Positions 25,609 through 36,560 of a stretch of 64,000 bases of DNA are shown one piece after another. A model generated the notes under the pieces. It was not told where the DNA came from. It worked only from the letters and a program-made list of their open reading frames with translations, and searched no databases. Each line of letters begins with the position of its first letter. The stretch's first letter is position 1. Location of the stretch: contig CM074703.1 of the NCBI GenBank assembly GCA_037367355.1, positions 3,162,001-3,226,000 on the forward strand, written 5' to 3'. The position numbers and the translations under genes were made by a program. Source of the stretch: Neoscytalidium dimidiatum. Lineage: Eukaryota; Ascomycota; Dothideomycetes; Botryosphaeriales; Botryosphaeriaceae.

Positions 25609-25638
25609 TTGCGTGCGTGCGTGCGTGCGTGCGTGCGT
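25577..25638. repeat. (TG)n then (TGCG)n microsatellite
   Basis: A TG run passes directly into about 12 copies of the tetramer tgcg, with one slipped copy. Confidence 0.9.
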
Positions 25639-26900
25639 CTGATGCCCGCCGGCAGCTCTCGCGCTCGCCCGCGCGTTCCCTGCCCCCTCCCGGCGCTTCC
25701 ATGCCCGCCGGCCCAAAGCGGGAGTTAGCGCGCTTGGCGGGCTTTCTCTGAAAAAAACCCCTTCGTGAGGCACAGGCGCGGCGACTCTGAATATTTTTTC
25801 TCCAGCCCCGGCAGCGCGCCGCCGCCATCGCAGCCCCCGTCCAGGACCCGCGTGTTCTGGCTCTCGTCCCGCGCAAGCGCCGCAGCGGATCCTGCAGCCG
25901 CTCGTCGTCGTCGGCCGCCGCATCCAAGCATCCCCGGCCCCGTAGGTTAGCATCTCCCGCAAGCGAGACTGGCTACGGCGGGTCGAAGCGTCAGGTCCTC
26001 GCTCGCTTCTCAGGTAAGTCCACCAGCTGCCCGTCATCGCCCCTGCCCTGCGAACGCCCTCTGCCTCAGGCGTGCATGCACAACGCGCGCCCGCCCGCAG
26101 TCCGCCGTCCGCCGCCCGCAGACGCGTGCCGTCCCATGCGCCCTGAGCCCTGAGCCCTGAGCCCTGAGGCCCTGGAGCCATGGAGCGGCGTGGCATGCTA
26201 TGCCATGGCAAGGCCGGCGACGATGCGCACCACCCACGCTCGCGCCCACGTCCACGCCCACGCCTACGCCGCCGCCGCCGCCGTCGCTCAGCGCACAGCC
26301 ACCGCAGCCGCCCGCCCGCTGGCCTGGCAGCTTCCGTCTTAGGGCTGGCTCATTTCGAGCTGCTGTTGTTGCCGTTGCGCTGCCGCGACGGGTCTCTGAG
26401 CCTGGGCCTGAGCCGGAGCTGGCGCGCTGCCCCCTCCCCCCGTTTGCCTCTGGCCGTCTCTGCCCTCGCGGCTCCCGCCTGCGCGCGCCGTACCGAGGGA
26501 TGCGGACGTCGCTGATCTGGGCAGCGCCCACTTTTTTAGACAGAGAGCACCAGCGCCCCCCTGGCGCGCACGCGCAGTAGCTCGACAGCGCTCACGTTGC
26601 GCCGATCTGAGCTGTGCCCCGAGCCCGACTCAGCTCCCTGGAAGAGAGGCCCGTGATCTGCGCCCGGCCTGCCTTCTTTTCGCACTTGCGTCTTTCCGCT
26701 ATCCGCTCCGGCAGCATCAAACCACCCGGACGCCTCGTCTCGCCGTACTCTGCCTAAGCGAAGCAACTTTCCTGGTGCCAATCAGCTCGTCGTGCGCGGG
26801 ATCAGTTCCCCAAGGGACAGCGCAGCATCGGCCAGCTAGGAGGCTAATCTCGAATCTTACAGCCTTGCGCCATCGACGTGTGCTGGGCCTCTAATCAAAT

Positions 26901-29080
26901 ATGGCAGACCAGTCGCCTAACCCACAGTCGCGGCAACCGCAGCAGCAGCAGCCGGCTCAACAGCAGCCGCAACCGCAGAATTCTCAGCCTCAGCAGCAGG
27001 CGCAACAGCCCGCAACCTCCTACCCTTCGCCTCACTCCTACCCGTCGCCGTCTATGCAGCCCACCTACACCTACCCGCCGCCCCAGGGCGCCCAAGGCAC
27101 CGCGGAGCCCTATCGCGCATCGCCCACCGCGTCCAGCATGTCGCTACCCTCGCTCAACCTCCCTCCCATCCGCGCTCCCATTGACGGCCAGGGCCAGCCC
27201 CAGCAGCAGCCGGGACAGCCGCCTGCTGGCTCTCTGCCGCCGCCTGTCGCCCCCATGGTCTACTATCCGCCGCCCGCTCACGGCCCGCCGCAGCACCACC
27301 CAATGCACATGGCCGCCGCGCCGATGGGCATGCCTCCGCAGATGCGCTACCAGTTGCCGCCGCAGGCCGACCAGAGGATCATGTCGGGGGGTCGCCATAA
27401 GAAGGAGATCAAGCGCCGCACGAAGACGGGCTGCCTGACGTGTCGCAAGCGCAGGATAAAGGTGAGGAGAACAATTGCAATTTTTTTTTTTTCTTTCGCG
27501 ATACTGCGTCGGTCATGATGAGGTGAGGTTGAAACGGCGAGGTAGCGCGATCGCGTCTTCGCGTCTCGCTCGCTTCTGTAGCCTGACACCTCCCGCCGCA
27601 TGGGTGGAAGCGAGAACTTTACCTGCCGTCCAACCTCACTTGACCACCGGCGCGCCGTTTCGCGAGAGCTCGCTTCTCCACTACGACTTCGCGCGACCGC
27701 CAGTCTGCTCACAACCTTCGCAGTGCGACGAGGCCCACCCGACGTGCAGGAATTGCCAGAAGAGCAAGCGCGAGTGTTTGGGCTACGACCCCATTTTCAA
27801 GCAGCAGCCCGGTCCCGCTCAGATACAACCTGCTCCCAGCGCTGCCCCGCCTGTCACCTCGACGCCCGCGACCGCTGCACCTCCGCCTGCCCAAGTCGCA
27901 TACTCGCATGTCCCGCAAGGTTACGCTCCCGCAGCGCCCAACTACGCACCTGCGCCCGGCCACAGCACCAGCCCGCCCGCGCCTGGGCCCGACCCGTCGT
28001 ACGAGCTCAGTGCTGCTATTGATCCGGCGCTCGCAGGCGCCGACCCGACTGCTCCGATGTCGATTCCCCCGGTGTCATACGATCCCTCAACCCGCGTGTA
28101 TGTGAGAAAGGAGGACAAGGAAGCCTCAACGCCGCCGCCACCTGAGGGCCAGCCTTTGAAGGGTGAGAGAATGCGAACTCGGCGAGACTCCGTGAAAGAT
28201 GATGGCTGACGGTCACCTAGCTAAGCGCATCTATGTTGAGGAGCTTTTCGCGCTCCAAGGCGTTGCTCCGCACGCTCAACCGCTGAATCCTGGTCCGATT
28301 CCCTCCTCTGTCGTCGAAGAGATCAAGATGCTCTACTCCAGAGACTACGCCATCAACATGGATCGCTGTGTCGAGACGACCTGGTATTCGACCAAGGGCC
28401 TGAGTCGTCTTCTCAACGATCCGGCCACGATGGACCTTTTCGCCTTCTTCGTCTCTCAAATCCGTGTCAACCAGGACTACGAGATGCAACGGAGAACCAC
28501 GAGTCTTGAGGCGAAGTTGGTATGGAGGTTGCTGTGCCTGCCTCGCCAGCCTTCTCTCGCCGCAGCAAATGGCACAAACGGTAGCAGCGAGCACGAGACC
28601 GATTTGTTGCAGAAGGAGGCTGCGCTGCGTGTCGAGGTGTTGGAGGCGCTTTTGACATATCAGGTTCTGCCGTACAACCCTCTTGCGGAGCTCATTTATG
28701 ATCCTCAGGTGCCACATCTGAAGCAATACGAAGTGGATTTCTGGCGTCACTTGGGCACCTTCGTTACTTTCCGCGATTCTGACGAGGAATCGAATCGGAA
28801 TATCGAGGCTACATTGAGCGCGTGCCGTAACATACTGGGCATGATTGAGTGCAGAGATGTCATCTACTCGATGATGATCGCGCGCTACTACGGCGGACGT
28901 TTCCCCGACCTCCCAGAGAATGTCAGCCATCAACCGTACCCGCCGGACCAGGAGGACGACCGTTCGAAGATGGTTGTTGCCAAGAAATTCCTCGAGGACG
29001 AGTCTCAAGGTCGGGGCATGTCACAGGTCATCTTCCGTCTCGCCGGGATGGCGATTCGGTCGTGGTCGCTAGGACAGTAA
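26901..29080 (+). CDS. Zn(II)2Cys6 transcription factor
   Basis: Fungal binuclear-zinc-cluster regulator. Three exons, 26901-27461, 27724-28162 and 28221-29080, 619 residues. Residues 1-150 are Gln/Pro/Ser-rich (poly-Q tracts), an activation-type disordered region. The zinc cluster is at about residues 178-205, spaced C-X2-C-X6-C-X6-C-X2-C-X6-C (CLTCRKRRIK, intron, CDEAHPTCRNCQKSKREC); the 262-bp intron falls exactly before the third cysteine. A conserved ECLGYDPIF follows, then a Pro-rich linker, and from about residue 330 an alpha-helical fungal-TF-like C-terminal domain (for example YAINMDRCVETTWYS). The small 58-bp intron at 28163 restores the frame to AKRIYVEELFALQG. The target genes are unknown, and no biosynthetic cluster surrounds it. 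Preceded by an exceptionally long gene-free region. Confidence 0.92.
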
Positions 29081-30669
29081 TCTTCTTCATTCCAGCTTCT
29101 TCATCGCTTTCGCTGCGAAGTAGCGTTTTTACAGCGATCGCATTTGCAGCTTTTTCCTTCCTCTGTCAGGGTTGGACTACTGAGTTTTTCGGCATTCTGC
29201 TTTGTCAGAAGAAAAATCATCGGCATGGGGTTGATGGAGTCTATGCTCGGCATATTCCGCCTTCGCGGGATGCTCAAGGTCTGCGGTCATTTTTGAAGGA
29301 GTTTTTGTTTTTCGGTAAGAAACTGGCGAATACTGGGCGGTCCCTATCTAAGTAAAAAGAGCGGTCTTTTCACTTTTCCTTTGGTTGCATCCACAAAAAT
29401 TTTCTTTTCCACCTCCTCCTCTCTCGCCCCCTTCCTTTTCTCTTTTCGTAGTCTAAGCGAGGACAGCTTGAGCAGATCAAGAATAGTGATGGAAGCAGAG
29501 TTCAAGAAAGCTGGGAGCTGTATTAGTAGTTGCATTATGCAGCGTTCGCAGTTGGCAGCCATATATAGAGCTAGGAGCTAATCATCAAGAATAATCGTCT
29601 CATGTGCAGTATTGGTGATACTACATTGACCGGGGATGGTTCTCGCTGGCGAATTGCGACACAGCCGGCTGCGAGCATTTGGATCCCACTATTCGCCTTC
29701 AGCTTTCTCGGAAGCGTCCCATTACCCAGGTCGTGGCGGCTTTGCCGTTTTCGGGATGACAGTGCCTCGAGAAAATGATGAAGCGCTCAGAAATTACCGC
29801 AGATTAGGTCTAGGACCTCACAATAGCAATGAGCGCTCTATGATTAACGTGGCTTGCAACAGAGATAAGCATCGAGAGCTCTGGTGGGCCAGAGCTCGAT
29901 CAGGCAATTTGTCAGTGTGTTTGCGATAGCAGAACATGCTTCTTCCGGTTAGACGATGCGCTTCCTGCCACGTGCAGCTCTACGATCGTCAGTGGCCGAA
30001 GTTGATACGGACGGCGGCAGTCTCTAAGGGCTTTTGTAGAATGTAGTACGGTAAGTATACTTGCCAATCGTCAAGTCCTAATCGCACCGTGTCCGAGATG
30101 CCCAACCTCTGCTCGGGCTCTTGCCTGCTCATGTGTATCACGGTGTATATAATAACTTCTTGTGATTATCTAAGCTTTGAATCGTAACCGAAGAGCCAGC
30201 ACTCAGGTTCCCCGATTACAGACAGAAGTGCAATGTCCCTGCAGTGGAAGAGCGTCTCTTGGGGGTTTGTATCAGGGCTTTGAAGGAGTAGGCAGCCCCA
30301 GCTGGTGAAGCCAGCAGGAGGTTGATATTGGGTATCTAGGGTGACGCATGCTTGCAAGATGCAAATAGACGGCATGTTTCTTCACGGACGTATTCCCTGA
30401 CAAAGTTGAAACGGAGTTGGAGCCGCGTTTGCCGTGTCGATACTTTACTTGGCGCGCCAAGTGGTGCGTAGGGCTGAAAGGGCCGGGCCGGCCATTGGTG
30501 CGTCGATCGCGCTCTCTGCCCGCCTGAGACACGCTCGCGACCCGCACGTCAACTCTTCGACGCCCTGCTGCCCGATCACCTCCTACAACGCTCTTGCCTC
30601 CACAACCAACGCCCTTCAAGATAGACCCCGTAGCCTACTGCGCATCGTCGCCGCCTCTCCTCCAGAACA
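29081..30669. other. Intergenic, 1.6 kb
   Basis: Transcription-factor 3' end and promoter of the SUZ-domain gene. Nothing else recognised. Confidence 0.5.
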
Positions 30670-31554
30670 ATGAGTGCCTCTACGGGAAACGTTCCAGACG
30701 CTTGGGACGACGACTGGGAGAAGATCGCCGACGTAAGCCTTCACAGATACACGGACATGGTCGCAAGCTGAAAGGTACTGTAGAAGCAAGAAGACATCCC
30801 AGCCGAGCCACAACCTCCCAAGAAACTGTCTAAGGCTGAGCGCAGGGCCCAGCATGCTGAATTTAATAGGCAATTGTGGGAATCAGCGTGCGTCCGCGAG
30901 CACGCCATCGCGTCCCCAAGAGCTAACGTAAACCACAGAGAAACCCCAGTCGAGACGCCCCTCTTCCTGCAAGCCAAAGATGACGTCCCGCTCAAGACCG
31001 ACTTCAAGGCACCTGTCAAGGTTCTCAGCCGAAAACCTCCCCCTAAGATTCTGTCGCGCCGGGACGATGACGAAGATAGCGAGGAGGAGGCGCGTAAGAG
31101 GTCCGAGCAGGAATTTGCAGAACGCCAAGCGCGGGCCCAGCGCGAGCGTGAAGAAAAACAACGAAAGTACGCAGAGGTCCGAGAGAGGTTGTTCGGCTCC
31201 TCCACCGCCGATTCCTCCCAGGAGCGGTCATCGTCACCTCGTGGCAATGGTGGGAGACAATTTAGAGGCAAAGGAAGGGGTAGAGGAGGCGATCGGGGAG
31301 ATTCAGACCCGAATTCCTCGGCAGACCAGTCACCTGCGCGTGGTCCTGCCACGCCGAAGCGGCAGCTTTACGAGCCGGGATATTCTGCGAAGCCGAACTC
31401 CCTATATGTGCAACGACAACAGGATGGGGCTTCGCGCTCACGGTCGGGGACTCCGGGCGTTGATCAGCCCATTCGCGCTCCTCGAGGGCCGGATGCCGGT
31501 GGGAGGGGAGGATTCGGCTTCGGTCCGAGAGGTGGACGCGGGTCTTCTTCATGA
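30670..31554 (+). CDS. SUZ-domain RNA-binding protein
   Basis: Predicted cytoplasmic RNA-binding protein related to SZRD1-type proteins. Three exons, 30670-30732, 30784-30887 and 30939-31554, 260 residues. The N-terminus MSASTGNVPDAWDDDWEKIA is acidic and Trp-rich, as in other family members. The SUZ region spans about residues 70-145: VKVLSRKPPPKILSRR, an acidic patch, then a charged helix ending YAEVRERLFGSS. The C-terminal third is Arg/Gly-rich (RGKGRGRGGDRG and GGRGGFGFGPRGGRG), typical of RNA-contacting RGG tails. Both introns are 50-51 bp, near the minimum. The role in mRNA turnover or translation is inferred from the family. Confidence 0.85.
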
Positions 31555-32396
31555 TTGCTGCCCAAGCGGCAAACTGTCGGTCTCGGGAACTTCTCCGCAA
31601 AGGACGCATTGCCTGACGCAACAGGCCTACAGCTAAATTCTTCCAGGCGATATGCGCCACCGTACCGGAACGAAGCAGCCGGTCCAAGAGAGGAATTTGC
31701 GCAACACAACAATCTGCCGACGAAAGACGCTTCGTTCCTGCCGCTTGCAGGATCTTCGAAAGCACAAACACTGAGATTTTCAAAGGAGGTTCCGCCATGA
31801 ATTCTACATCTCGGCACTGCCACTTCTCTCGAGCTCGGCGGAACTGCTCGCGGTAAGAAGCCCCGCTAAGCGGGGGCAGCCGACATCCCCGTTCCGAAGA
31901 CGCGTCAACATTCCAATTGAGAACGTTCAGACGGTCCACAATCGGTCAACCGACTACCGCCAGAGGCATCGGTGATCCTGATATGGTCCTGCGCGGCACG
32001 GTATGCCGTTACCGGGGTGGAAGATCGCGACGAAGTTGAGTTTGGGGAAACGATAAGTCGAATTTATGCTGATGCCTTCATTCTCGGCCAAGAATGTCGG
32101 CTGGCGTCATACTTGTCCAATTTTCTTAGTCTGAACCTATCCTCTTGTGATATCTTGTCATGCTTCCTAATGGTCGACGTCGGAATGTTTCAAGAGTGCG
32201 AACGGTCTTCTCCTTACTTTGGTCAAATGTGTGGAATGCGGTATCTTCATGCTAACAGTTGCGCTCCTCGTACACATAACATCGTCAGTTCGTCTCCGCA
32301 AGAACCACGGAAATCTCTGACGACCACTGTTCTGACTATTCATACTCTTCCTCCGGTAGGAATCGAGACTCTGTCGTTTCTTTATCAAAATTCATC
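31555..32396. other. Intergenic
   Basis: 3' end of the SUZ gene and promoter of the acidic secreted protein. No supported gene. Confidence 0.5.
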
Positions 32397-35300
32397 ATGG
32401 ACACGAAAGTGATCCTCTTCTTGGCAGCACTGAGCGCCAATGCGGCAGCCTTGCCGCAATTCCCTGCGCCTCTGGCCCCTGCTCCTCAAGCAAACGGGGG
32501 GGCTAATGGGCTCCCGCAGTCCAATCCATTAGGTATTTTACAGCCGGGTGTAGTTCCATCACTTCTATCTGCATTGAATCCGCTCAACGCCGTTTCGTCC
32601 GCAACACCATCTGTCAATTCGATAATCTCGAGTGCCGTTACGAGTGCTGTATCGGCTCCTCTATCGAGAACTCCTTCAAGCGGCCCAGCTTCGGTTGCGC
32701 CGCCTGCTTCAGGTCCTCCAGCACCATCACCTACGCTCAACAGCACGACTCCAAGCTCCAAACACTGCAAATCCCGTTTCCCCTCCAATCAATTTTCCAA
32801 CGAGCCTTTCCGCTCCCGTAACACAAATCCTTTCCAACTTCATCAACAGTATCCTTGACCTCCTTACCAACTCCATCCACTTGCTCCTTCCGCTCGGCAA
32901 CGGCACTAACACCTCCATAGAGCGCCGCAACCCCGACCCTCAGTTCAGCTCCCTTCTCCCGGGTCTGCTGAGCGGGCTTAACACCTCGCCCACCCTCTCC
33001 CTACCGACCATCGCCGTCGCCACGCAGACCAATGCACTTGGCCAGGTCAACAGCGTGCTCGTTGGCGTCGGAAACGGCGTCAGCAGCGTGCTGGGTACCC
33101 TGCCCACCGGCCTCCCGGCGACGACCCAGCTCCCGAAGGAGCTCGTCCAGCCCGTCACGAACGCCCTCGTTCAGAATCCGGCCGCCGCATTCCAGTTAGC
33201 GTACACGAGCTTCCTGAACGCGTTGTTGGGTGGCACGACGGCGCAGCTGGGTGGACTGCCAAATACGCTCAGCAATGTCTTGTCGAATGTGCTGGCGCCT
33301 CTGGGCTTGCCGCTGGGGCTGAAGAAGCGGCAGGATGACGCTCCTGTCGATGACGCTCCTGATGATGAGTCTTCTGACGATGCTACTCCCGACGATGAGA
33401 CTCAAGATGACGAAAGTCCGGACGATGAGACGACGGACGATCAAAGCCCCGATGATGAGACTACTGAAGATGATGATCCCGATGACGATGTCAGTGACGA
33501 GAATCCTGATGATGACGAAGAGAATGTCGACGACGACGGTACAGAAGACGACGCTCCTGAGGACACCACTGACGAGGATGCCCCGGCTGAGGATACTCCT
33601 GCCGATGAGGACACCCCCTCTGATGAAGACAGTCCGGAAGACGATGGTTCTGAGGCCAGGAAATTGGCGAAGCGTCAGATCCCTACCAATGCCGCTGCCA
33701 TTCCTAGTGCTGCCATTGTTCCTTCAGGTGTCACGGACTCCGTGGCAGTTCCTGGTTCTTTCGCACCGCTAGCCGATGCTACCCCTCTCAAGGCTGTGCC
33801 TTCTTCACTTGCTGCTTTGGCACCTGGTGGTGTAGTGGCTTCTGCTGCTGTGCCTGCAGCGCTCGTCAGTGCCCTCGCGAACCCGACTGTCAATCCTCTT
33901 GCTGCCGTCAATTCTGTGGATCCGCTTGCACCAGTGCCAACTGGACTGCTTCCTTCATCTATTGCAGCTGCCGCTTCGTCGCTTGCGCCTCCTCTCGTAA
34001 GTCCCTTGCATCTGTCGCTGCAGATGCCACTTTATTTGCCAGATGGTCATGCTAACAATTACAGAAACGTGCCATTGCGGAGATCGCGGAACGCCATGGT
34101 CTTCAGCCGAGGGATGTTCAAGCCTTGCAAGCCGGTATTGATACCGCTGCTGACCCCACGGCATTCATTTCTCAGTGGATTGCTTCACAAGCCAAGCCGC
34201 TCCTGAATGAGCTCGGTAACCAGCTTAAAAATGCACCATCCTTGGTGGCAAGCCTTGCTGCAGCCCAGGCATCGATTGCGGCAGCACCTGCTTCTATCGT
34301 TGCTCAGCAACTGTCTGCTGCCAAGCCTCTCGTCGATGCTATTCCTTCTATTGTGCAGTCACAGCTCGCGGCTGTCCCCAGCGTCGCCGCCCCTGTACTC
34401 TCGGCTGCTTCGAGTATCTTGGATGACCTTCAAGCCGCCAGCGTTGGCACTGGCAATGCTCTGGCTGCGATTATTCCCAACCCGTCTCTGGTCGCCAGCA
34501 TTGTCGCCGACGCACTCCCGGTCCAAGTTTCTGTTGAAGCTGGGTTCTCGCAAGCTAGTCCAACTGACAATGAGCCTGTCGTTGCCGCCACCGCTGCTGC
34601 TGCTGTCTCTGACCTTGCTTACGTCGGACAAAATGCTGGACTCACTCCTGTTGGACCGCAGCCTGCAGCCGTCACGCCACTTCCGACGCTTTACCCTGCT
34701 GTAGGTTCCCCCAGCAATAACCAACAACAGCCTGATTTGCTTCAACAACATACGTCACTCGTTCAGAAATACACCCCCCCTGTTCAGTCGTCAGCCTTTC
34801 AACAGATCTCGCCCCAACCAGCTTCTCCCCTCTTCCAACGAAGCATTCCTTTTGTGCAGTCGTCCCAAATTGCTGCACCGAGCCAGGATACTAACATTGC
34901 AACAGGCCTGGTAGACTATGTGACCCCAGCGATGGCGGCAGCGACGACTCCAGTTCAAGAGGTTCCATCGATAGAGCCCCTCAAAGACAGCGCTGTAGCA
35001 GGAGCTGACTCCAGCGATATCGTGACCGATCCCCTGGCCCTGCTCTTCTCCTCTAACCCGATCTTGCCTCTGCTCAAAAGCCAACTCTATCTCCAGTTCG
35101 CCCCATTATTGTTACTCATCCAGTCGCTCACCTTCGCATCAAATCCGTCATTCACGCTGTCCTCAATCTCCTCATCCCTCGTTCAAGGCCTCCTCGGCTC
35201 GTCTTCGTCCCCATCACCATTGAATTCCTCGCCTCTGCTTTCCCCCGACCGTCTCTTCCTCGCTTCTTCCGCCCCTTCTTCTTTCCCCCCGACACCAACC

Positions 35301-35612
35301 TCCCCCGCCCTCGATCCCCTTACCAGCGCCTGGCTCGCCGGTATCAAGCTGCTCAATTCGAATTCGCTCGTCAACACACGCCTTTCTCCACAAAACGACG
35401 CGCTGCGCTCGCTGCTTTCCGGCTCGGAAGCTGCACCGCCTTCTGATGTCTCGGGTCTCTTAGCTAAGATCATTGATTCTCCGCTCAGCAACCCTCAGGC
35501 GGTAACGGATAAGCTGTCAAGACTGGTGAAGTGGTCGTTAGATACGCAGACGAAGGCTACGAGGCTGGGTACGGGCGCGTGGCTGGAGCTAGTCGAGGTG
35601 CTGACTTCTTGA
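32397..35612 (+). CDS. Large secreted low-complexity protein with acidic Kex2-flanked block
   Basis: I do not recognise a family. The N-terminus MDTKVILFLAALSANAAALP is a clear signal peptide. Model: 32397-32712, 32756-33996 and 34065-35612, about 1,034 residues. The second intron (gtaagt...gctaac...ttacag) is secure. The first junction is not: the frame must change between about 32,640 and 32,800, and the only workable GT-AG pair I found is 43 bp with a poor donor (gtcctc), so a real frameshift or sequence error is possible. Most of the chain is Ala/Leu/Pro/Ser/Val-rich. Around residues 297-410 an Asp/Glu block with DD-E-x repeats (DDAPDDESSDD, TPDDETQDDESPDDET) is preceded by LKKR-Q and followed by LAKR-Q, dibasic sites suited to Kex2 cleavage; an earlier ERR-N site also exists. 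It resembles the giant repeat protein at 41467 in composition. Confidence 0.7.
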
Positions 35613-36479
35613 TCGTCTTTTTTTTTCCTGTCTTGGCGTTCTCCGTTCTTTCGCTTCTGAAGCTGGATCATTCTTCTTCTCATAGGACTTGGAGGAAGAC
35701 GAGGGGGAGAGAAGAAAAGGACGTAATGATGGGGGTCCTTGGCGAGATGGTGGTTTGCTTACCGGTTTTGATTCTCCGCTCCTTGAGGTTTCGCCCTCAG
35801 GCATTGTGTGTGTGTGTGCGCGCGCGCTAAAGTTTGGAGACTTGTTGTTGTGTAGAGAGTTCTGGGTTGTGCTTGATGAATTGATGCTCTTACTCTTCTC
35901 CTTTGTGGGGCTTTGACTAGCGTGGCACCGGCTCTGGCATGCTGTCATGACAGGTCGGCTAAGTTTTAGAGACTGGGACTGATACGGTAGCCGTGTGGGC
36001 AAATCTCCGGCTTGTCGTTTGCAGACCGTCCCGTCTTCAGCACGGAGGTGTCTTGACAAGTTCATCCTTTGAAATGGCACATGACTGAACTCGATATTGT
36101 CTGTGGCCCCTCCCATGATTTGGGCGATGCTACCGTGTCCGACGTCGTCCTCTGTGCCTCGACGGAGACCAAAATGCGTGGTGCAGGAGCGAGCCTCGCG
36201 GCCAGTTGATCCCGCGCATGGCAGACTCGAACGTCCAAAACCGAGAACACCTCAACACCGAGAACAAAAGAAAGATTGCGGCGTCCGATTTTCCATGCTG
36301 CCACTCGAATAACACTAACACGTTCGAGGTCGTCCTTTGTGCCGCGACGGAGGCTCGAAAATCGTAACACAGGCTCACCGCGTCCAACCCAATCGAAGCA
36401 CGAACACACCCGAACATGCAACACCTCAACACCGCGAGCAAAAGAATGATCCAAGGCCAACGAGACCAGCAGGATCAGC
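35613..36479. other. Intergenic with local duplication
   Basis: Contains the 3' end of the acidic protein gene and, from about 36,140, two imperfect copies of a ~185-bp segment described separately. Confidence 0.5.
36140..36470. repeat. Imperfect ~185-bp tandem duplication
   Basis: Copy 1 contains gtcgtcctctgtgcctcgac near 36,143 and aacacctcaacaccgagaac near 36,247. Copy 2 repeats these as gtcgtcctttgtgccgcgac near 36,330 and aacacctcaacaccgcgagc near 36,420, with similar spacing and diverged sequence in between. The right copy ends about 20 bases before the tRNA-Ser. Confidence 0.7.
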
Positions 36480-36560
36480 CGACGCCGGCAAGATTCGAAC
36501 TTGCGCTCCCGAAGGAAACAGATTTCTAGTCTGTCGCGTTAACCACTCCGCCACAGCGCC
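36480..36560 (-). tRNA. tRNA-Ser (anticodon AGA)
   Basis: Read on the minus strand from 36560. The acceptor stem ggcgctg pairs with cggcgtc (two G-U pairs), then comes the A box tggcggagtgg, the anticodon stem acaga/tctgt around loop ctagaaa with anticodon AGA (plus-strand 36525-36527), a long variable arm typical of serine tRNAs, and the T arm gcaag-ttcgaat-cttgc including the B box. The discriminator base is G, as usual for tRNA-Ser. No intron. Confidence 0.95.

Larger units (their letters stand above)
19411..26900. other. 7.5-kb gene-free, microsatellite-rich region
   Basis: No frame gives a recognisable protein and none has a convincing exon pattern on either strand. The stretch is GC-rich in its right half and studded with simple repeats (listed separately). 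From about 25,900 to 26,900 it is probably the promoter and long 5' leader of the Zn(II)2Cys6 factor that starts at 26901. A long non-coding RNA cannot be excluded from sequence alone. Confidence 0.55.

Noticed and set aside
31262..31939. 225-residue minus-strand frame overlapping the SUZ gene
   Set aside because: Antisense to the RGG tail; no recognisable domain.
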